In this document: piece after piece, positions 59,053 to 64,000 of the stretch | How positions within the stretch are numbered: position 1 is the first letter of the stretch | Layout of the letters: each line of letters opens with the position of its first letter | Assembly (NCBI RefSeq): GCF_001423695.1 | Contig: NZ_LMOZ01000002.1 | Span: 248,658 to 312,657, forward strand | DNA from: Leifsonia sp. Leaf336 | GTDB taxonomy: Bacteria > Actinomycetota > Actinomycetes > Actinomycetales > Microbacteriaceae | Direction: 5' to 3' | DNA: 64,000 nt | The notes under the pieces: model-generated | What the model saw: the letters and a program-made list of their open reading frames with translations, nothing else | Told to the model about the DNA's origin: nothing | The model's database searches: none | Position numbers and translations under genes: made by a program

Positions 59053-60936
59053 GTGAGCGGCATGCGCGGGATGGGCGGAGGCGGGATGCGTTCGCGCGTC
59101 AGCGCGAGCGACGTGGACGCTCAGCGGGCGCTCAACGCCGACGCGCCGCGGATACCGCACCTCTTCCGCCGCATCGTGACCCTGTTCGCGCCGCACAAGG
59201 GCGCGATCGTCATGACGATGATCCTCGTGCTGGTCGGGGCCGCGCTCTCGGTCGTGCCTCCGCTGCTGACGCAGCGGGCGTTCGACGAGGGGCTGTTCCC
59301 GAAGAGCGGCAAGCCCGATCTCCCGGTGCTCACGGAGATCGTGGTGGTGATGATCGTGGTCTTCGTCGGCTCGGCCCTGCTCGGCGTCTGGCAGACCTAT
59401 CTGACGGCATCCGTCGGCAACAGGGTGATGGGCGCTTTGCGCGTGCGACTGTTCTCGCACCTGCAGTCGATGGAGCTGAGCTTCTTCACGAAGACGAAGA
59501 CCGGCATCATCCAGTCGCGGCTGCAGAACGACGTCGGAGGCGTCGCGAGCGTCCTCACGAACACGATGTCGAGCATCCTCGGCAACACCGTCACCGTCAT
59601 CGCCGCGCTCGTCGCGATGCTGCTGCTGAACTGGCAGCTGACCATCGTGGCCGTCATCCTGATGCCGATCCTCGTGATCGCGCAGCGCCGGGTCGGGCAG
59701 GTGCGGGCGCGCATCGCGACGAAGACGCAGGAATCGCTGTCGGACATGACCGCGATCACGCAGGAGACGCTGAGCGTGTCCGGCATCCTGCTCTCGAAGA
59801 GCTTCAACCGCCAGTCCGCCGAGGTGGCGCGCTACTCCGACGAGAACCGTACGCAGATCCGGCTGCAGGTGTCGCAGGCGATGAGCGGTCAGTGGTTCTT
59901 CGCGATGGTGAACATCTTCCTGTCGTCGATCCCGGCGATCGTCTACCTGGTGTCGGGATGGTTGATCCTCGGAGGCGCCACCGACATCACGGCAGGGACG
60001 ATCGTCGCGTTCACGACCGTGCAGGCCCGGCTGCTCTTCCCGCTGCTGGCGCTGATGCGGGTCGCGCTCGACCTCCAGACCTCCGGCGCGCTCTTCGCCC
60101 GCATCTTCGAGTACCTCGACCTGAAGCCGGCGATCGCGGATGTACCGGATGCCGCGCCCGTCGACCCCGGCCGCGATCTCGGACGGATCGAGTTCGACCA
60201 TGTGGTGTTCCGCTACCCGGACGCCAGGGAGGGCGAGCGCAACACCCTCGACGACGTGTCGTTCGTGATCGAGCCGGGCGAGTTCGCCGCGTTCGTGGGG
60301 CCGAGTGGGGCGGGGAAGACCACGGTCAGCTACCTGATCCCGCGCTTCTACGACGCGACCTCCGGGCGGATCCTCTTCGGCGACACCGACCTGCGTCTCC
60401 TGCAGCAGGACTCGCTCGTCTCGCACATCGGCGTGGTGAGCCAGGAGACGTACCTCTTCCACGCCTCCATCGCCGAGAACCTGCGGTACGCGCGGCCCGA
60501 GGCGACTCAGGAGGAGCTGGAGGCCGCCGCCAAGCAAGCGAACATCCACGAGACGATCGTCAGCTTCCCCGACGGCTACGAGACGATCGTGGGCGAGCGC
60601 GGTTACCGGCTCTCCGGAGGTGAGAAGCAGCGCATCGCGATCGCCCGCGTCCTCCTGAAGGATCCGGAGGTCCTGATCCTCGACGAGGCCACGAGCGCTC
60701 TCGACACCATCTCGGAGCGGGTCGTGCAGCAGGCACTCGACACGGCCTCCCGCGGCCGGACGACGATCGCGATCGCCCACCGGCTCTCCACGATCGTCGC
60801 GGCGGACGTGATCTTCGTCATCGACCACGGGCAGGTCGTCGAGCGCGGCACCCATCGGGAGCTGCTGGAGCTCGACGGCATCTACGCTCGGCTGTACCAC
60901 GAGCAGACCGAGACGGCCATCCTCGACCGCGATTAG
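59053..60936 (+). CDS. ABC exporter, half-transporter with fused membrane and ATPase domains
   Basis: 627 aa from GTG 59053, 7 nt after TAGGCT, so probably leaderless. Type I exporter membrane domain with six helices (about 55-340), then NBD: Walker A GPSGAGKTT (about 416), Q-loop VSQETYLFHASIAENLRYA, signature YRLSGGEKQR (about 516), Walker B VLILDEATSALD, H-loop IAHRLSTI. Homodimer expected. Multidrug- or lipid-type; no substrate clue. A Gly/Met-rich N-terminus MSGMRGMGGGGMRS is odd but common in actinobacterial members. Confidence 0.93.
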   Translation: MSGMRGMGGGGMRSRVSASDVDAQRALNADAPRIPHLFRRIVTLFAPHKGAIVMTMILVLVGAALSVVPPLLTQRAFDEGLFPKSGKPDLPVLTEIVVVMIVVFVGSALLGVWQTYLTASVGNRVMGALRVRLFSHLQSMELSFFTKTKTGIIQSRLQNDVGGVASVLTNTMSSILGNTVTVIAALVAMLLLNWQLTIVAVILMPILVIAQRRVGQVRARIATKTQESLSDMTAITQETLSVSGILLSKSFNRQSAEVARYSDENRTQIRLQVSQAMSGQWFFAMVNIFLSSIPAIVYLVSGWLILGGATDITAGTIVAFTTVQARLLFPLLALMRVALDLQTSGALFARIFEYLDLKPAIADVPDAAPVDPGRDLGRIEFDHVVFRYPDAREGERNTLDDVSFVIEPGEFAAFVGPSGAGKTTVSYLIPRFYDATSGRILFGDTDLRLLQQDSLVSHIGVVSQETYLFHASIAENLRYARPEATQEELEAAAKQANIHETIVSFPDGYETIVGERGYRLSGGEKQRIAIARVLLKDPEVLILDEATSALDTISERVVQQALDTASRGRTTIAIAHRLSTIVAADVIFVIDHGQVVERGTHRELLELDGIYARLYHEQTETAILDRD

Positions 60937-60985
60937 GCGGTGCCGAGGCCGGGGAGGTGCGGACAGGCGCCGCTCGATCGCGCGA

Positions 60986-61003
60986 TGTTAGACTCGCCTA
61001 ACA
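60986..61003. promoter_or_regulatory. MntR/DtxR-like box before the Nramp gene
   Basis: TGTTAG-ACTCGC-CTAACA: 6-bp perfect arms around a 6-bp core that is nearly symmetric. It resembles actinobacterial MntR/DtxR family sites and lies 19 bp before ATG 61022, so it probably overlaps the promoter. Confidence 0.6.
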
Positions 61004-61021
61004 TTCTGATCAGCGGAGGCG

Positions 61022-62266
61022 ATGATGGCGCTGGATGTCGCGGAGCGGCAACCTCGCACCCGTCTGCGTCTCTGGCTGCTCCTCGGCCCGGCGTTCGTCG
61101 CGGCGATCGCCTACGTCGACCCGGGCAACGTCGCCGCCAACCTCACCGCCGGCGCGCGCTACGGGTACCTGCTGGTCTGGGTGCTCGTCGCCGCCAACGC
61201 GATCGCCGTCTTCGTGCAGTACCAGTCGGCCAAGCTCGGCATCGTCACGGGTCGCAGCCTTCCCGAGCTGCTGGGCGCCCGCCTCGGCACGGCCGGCCGG
61301 CGTGCGTACTGGGCGCAGGCCGAGCTGGTCGCCGCCGCGACCGACATCGCCGAGGTGATCGGCGGCGCCATCGCGCTGAACCTCCTCTTCGGGCTGCCGC
61401 TGCCGCTCGGGGCTCTCATCGTCGGCGCCGCCGCCATCGGGATCCTCGCCGTGCAGTCACGACGCGGCCAGCGGCCGTTCGAGGCCGTGATCCTCGCGCT
61501 GCTCGCCGTCATCGCGGTCGGCTTCCTCGCCGGGCTGGTCGTCAGCCCGGTGGACTGGCGCGCCGCGGCGAACGGGCTGATCCCACGGTTCGACGGGGCC
61601 CCCACCGTGCTGCTCGCCGCGAGCATGCTCGGGGCGACAGTGATGCCGCACGCGATCTACCTCCACTCCGCGCTCGCTCGCGATCGACACGGATCGAGCG
61701 CCGACACCGGGCGGCTGCGGACGCTGCTGCGCGCCACGCGGCTCGACGTGGTCCTCGCGCTCGTGCTGGCGGGAGCCGTCAACATCGCGATGCTCCTCCT
61801 CGCCGCTTCGGCTCTGCCCGGTGTGGCGGGGACCGACACCATCGAAGGTGCTCACGCCGCGATCGGCGCGGCCCTCGGGCCGGTCGTCGCGGCGGCCTTC
61901 GCGATCGGCCTGCTGGCGTCGGGTCTGGCCTCCACGTCGGTCGGAAGCTACGCGGGCGCCACCATCATGAGCGGGCTGCTGCACGTGCGCGTGCCGCTGC
62001 TCGTGCGGCGGGTCGTCACGCTCATCCCTGCAGTGGTCATCCTCGCGCTGGGGGTGGACCCGACGTGGGCTCTCGTGCTGTCCCAGGTGCTCCTGAGCCT
62101 CGGCATCCCGTTCGCGATGATCCCGCTGCTGCGGCTCACCGGTTCGCGGGAGGTCATGGGCGCGCATGTCGACCGGATGTGGGTGCGCTGCGTCGGCGTG
62201 GGGATCGCCGGGCTCGTCGTCGTCCTCAACCTCGCGTTGGTGGTGCTGACGGTCTTCGCCGCGTAA
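61022..62266 (+). CDS. mntH: Nramp-family Mn(II)/Fe(II) transporter
   Basis: 414 aa from ATG 61022 (or 61025). Eleven helices. Metal-binding motifs: DPGN in YVDPGNVAANLTAGARYGY (helix 1, about 32) and ATVMPHAIYLHS (helix 6, about 205). Cotransports Mn with protons into the cytoplasm. The MntR-like box upstream predicts repression by sufficient Mn. Confidence 0.93.
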   Translation: MMALDVAERQPRTRLRLWLLLGPAFVAAIAYVDPGNVAANLTAGARYGYLLVWVLVAANAIAVFVQYQSAKLGIVTGRSLPELLGARLGTAGRRAYWAQAELVAAATDIAEVIGGAIALNLLFGLPLPLGALIVGAAAIGILAVQSRRGQRPFEAVILALLAVIAVGFLAGLVVSPVDWRAAANGLIPRFDGAPTVLLAASMLGATVMPHAIYLHSALARDRHGSSADTGRLRTLLRATRLDVVLALVLAGAVNIAMLLLAASALPGVAGTDTIEGAHAAIGAALGPVVAAAFAIGLLASGLASTSVGSYAGATIMSGLLHVRVPLLVRRVVTLIPAVVILALGVDPTWALVLSQVLLSLGIPFAMIPLLRLTGSREVMGAHVDRMWVRCVGVGIAGLVVVLNLALVVLTVFAA

Positions 62267-62308
62267 CCGCTGCGTGATGCAACCACGCCGACGTCGGGTG
62301 CATCAATG

Positions 62309-62383
62309 TCTCAGTCATCGCCTTGGTATGTCTGCGACGGTTGCCGTCACCTCAGCGTTCCGAAAGAATTGAAGAGACTGAGA
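62309..62383. repeat. Widely spaced inverted repeat before the STAND ATPase gene
   Basis: TCTCAGTC (62309-62316) and GACTGAGA (62376-62383) are 59 bp apart in the 143-bp intergenic region. The second is next to TACTAA (62384-62389), a possible -10 box. It may be a looping operator pair or chance. Confidence 0.35.
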
Positions 62384-62409
62384 TACTAAGTGCATGGGAG
62401 GTTCGGTGA

Positions 62410-64000
<1,591 letters not shown>

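Noticed and set aside
60937-61021. yybP-ykoY (Mn) riboswitch before mntH
   Set aside because: The leader is under 85 nt and dominated by a protein-type palindrome; there is no room for the aptamer.

Overview
This window comes from a GC-rich actinobacterium, most likely a member of the Microbacteriaceae (Leifsonia/Microbacterium-like). The pointers are the very high GC with strong third-position bias, the tRNA-Trp/secE/nusG/rplK/rplA order next to a MaoC-type dehydratase pair and murB, a NusG with a long acidic N-terminal arm, many apparently leaderless genes (a TAnnnT -10 box 6-7 nt before ATG/GTG), LCP and LytR-type envelope genes, and sugar-uptake operons under LacI and ROK control. The genus is an inference. 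No insertion sequence, prophage, CRISPR array or rRNA was seen.

Layout. 1-5.0 kb: an FtsX-type permease (cut at its 5' end) with two ABC ATPases, then a DUF4386 membrane protein divergent from its probable TetR regulator, with twin 17-bp operators between them. 5.0-11.5 kb: Ppx/GppA phosphatase, an isolated 27-codon gene with its own operator and terminator, two (R)-hydratase-fold proteins, MurB, a hypothetical membrane protein, and a RecQ-type helicase with a phosphoribosyltransferase-like tail. 11.6-21.5 kb: an exopolysaccharide locus with GT4 glycosyltransferase, Wzy-like polymerase, Wzz/BY-kinase, tyrosine phosphatase, LCP ligase and initiating sugar transferase. It also carries an HPr-kinase-like protein, a PqqD-like protein and a PF14907-type nucleotidyltransferase. 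21.9-26.0 kb: a PspC envelope-stress module with its own two-component system.

26.0-28.8 kb: the tRNA-Trp-secE-nusG-rplK-rplA unit. 29-33 kb: a secreted S53 peptidase, an acetyltransferase, a DUF998 membrane protein and a YqaJ-type nuclease-like protein. 33.2-41.6 kb: a sugar catabolic island around a ROK repressor, with four Gfo/Idh/MocA oxidoreductases, a ThuA-like protein and two xylose-isomerase-like TIM barrels; this set fits oxidation and cleavage of 3-keto-glycosides. 41.6-48.7 kb: DedA protein, pentapeptide-repeat protein, MacB-like exporter with an OmpR/HisKA two-component system, and an alpha/beta hydrolase.

48.7-50 kb: L10 leader with rplJ-rplL, here 20 kb away from rplA. 50-54 kb: a 45-aa ORF with a 25-bp hairpin, methyltransferase, secreted ricin-type lectin protein, MarR-MFS operon. 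54-59 kb: a LacI-controlled ABC sugar importer (binding protein, two permeases, small membrane protein, LacI). 59-62.3 kb: a full ABC exporter and an Nramp Mn transporter behind a MntR/DtxR-like box. 62.4 kb to the end: a large STAND-type ATPase regulator running out of the window.

All protein assignments are from reading motifs by eye; no database search was possible.
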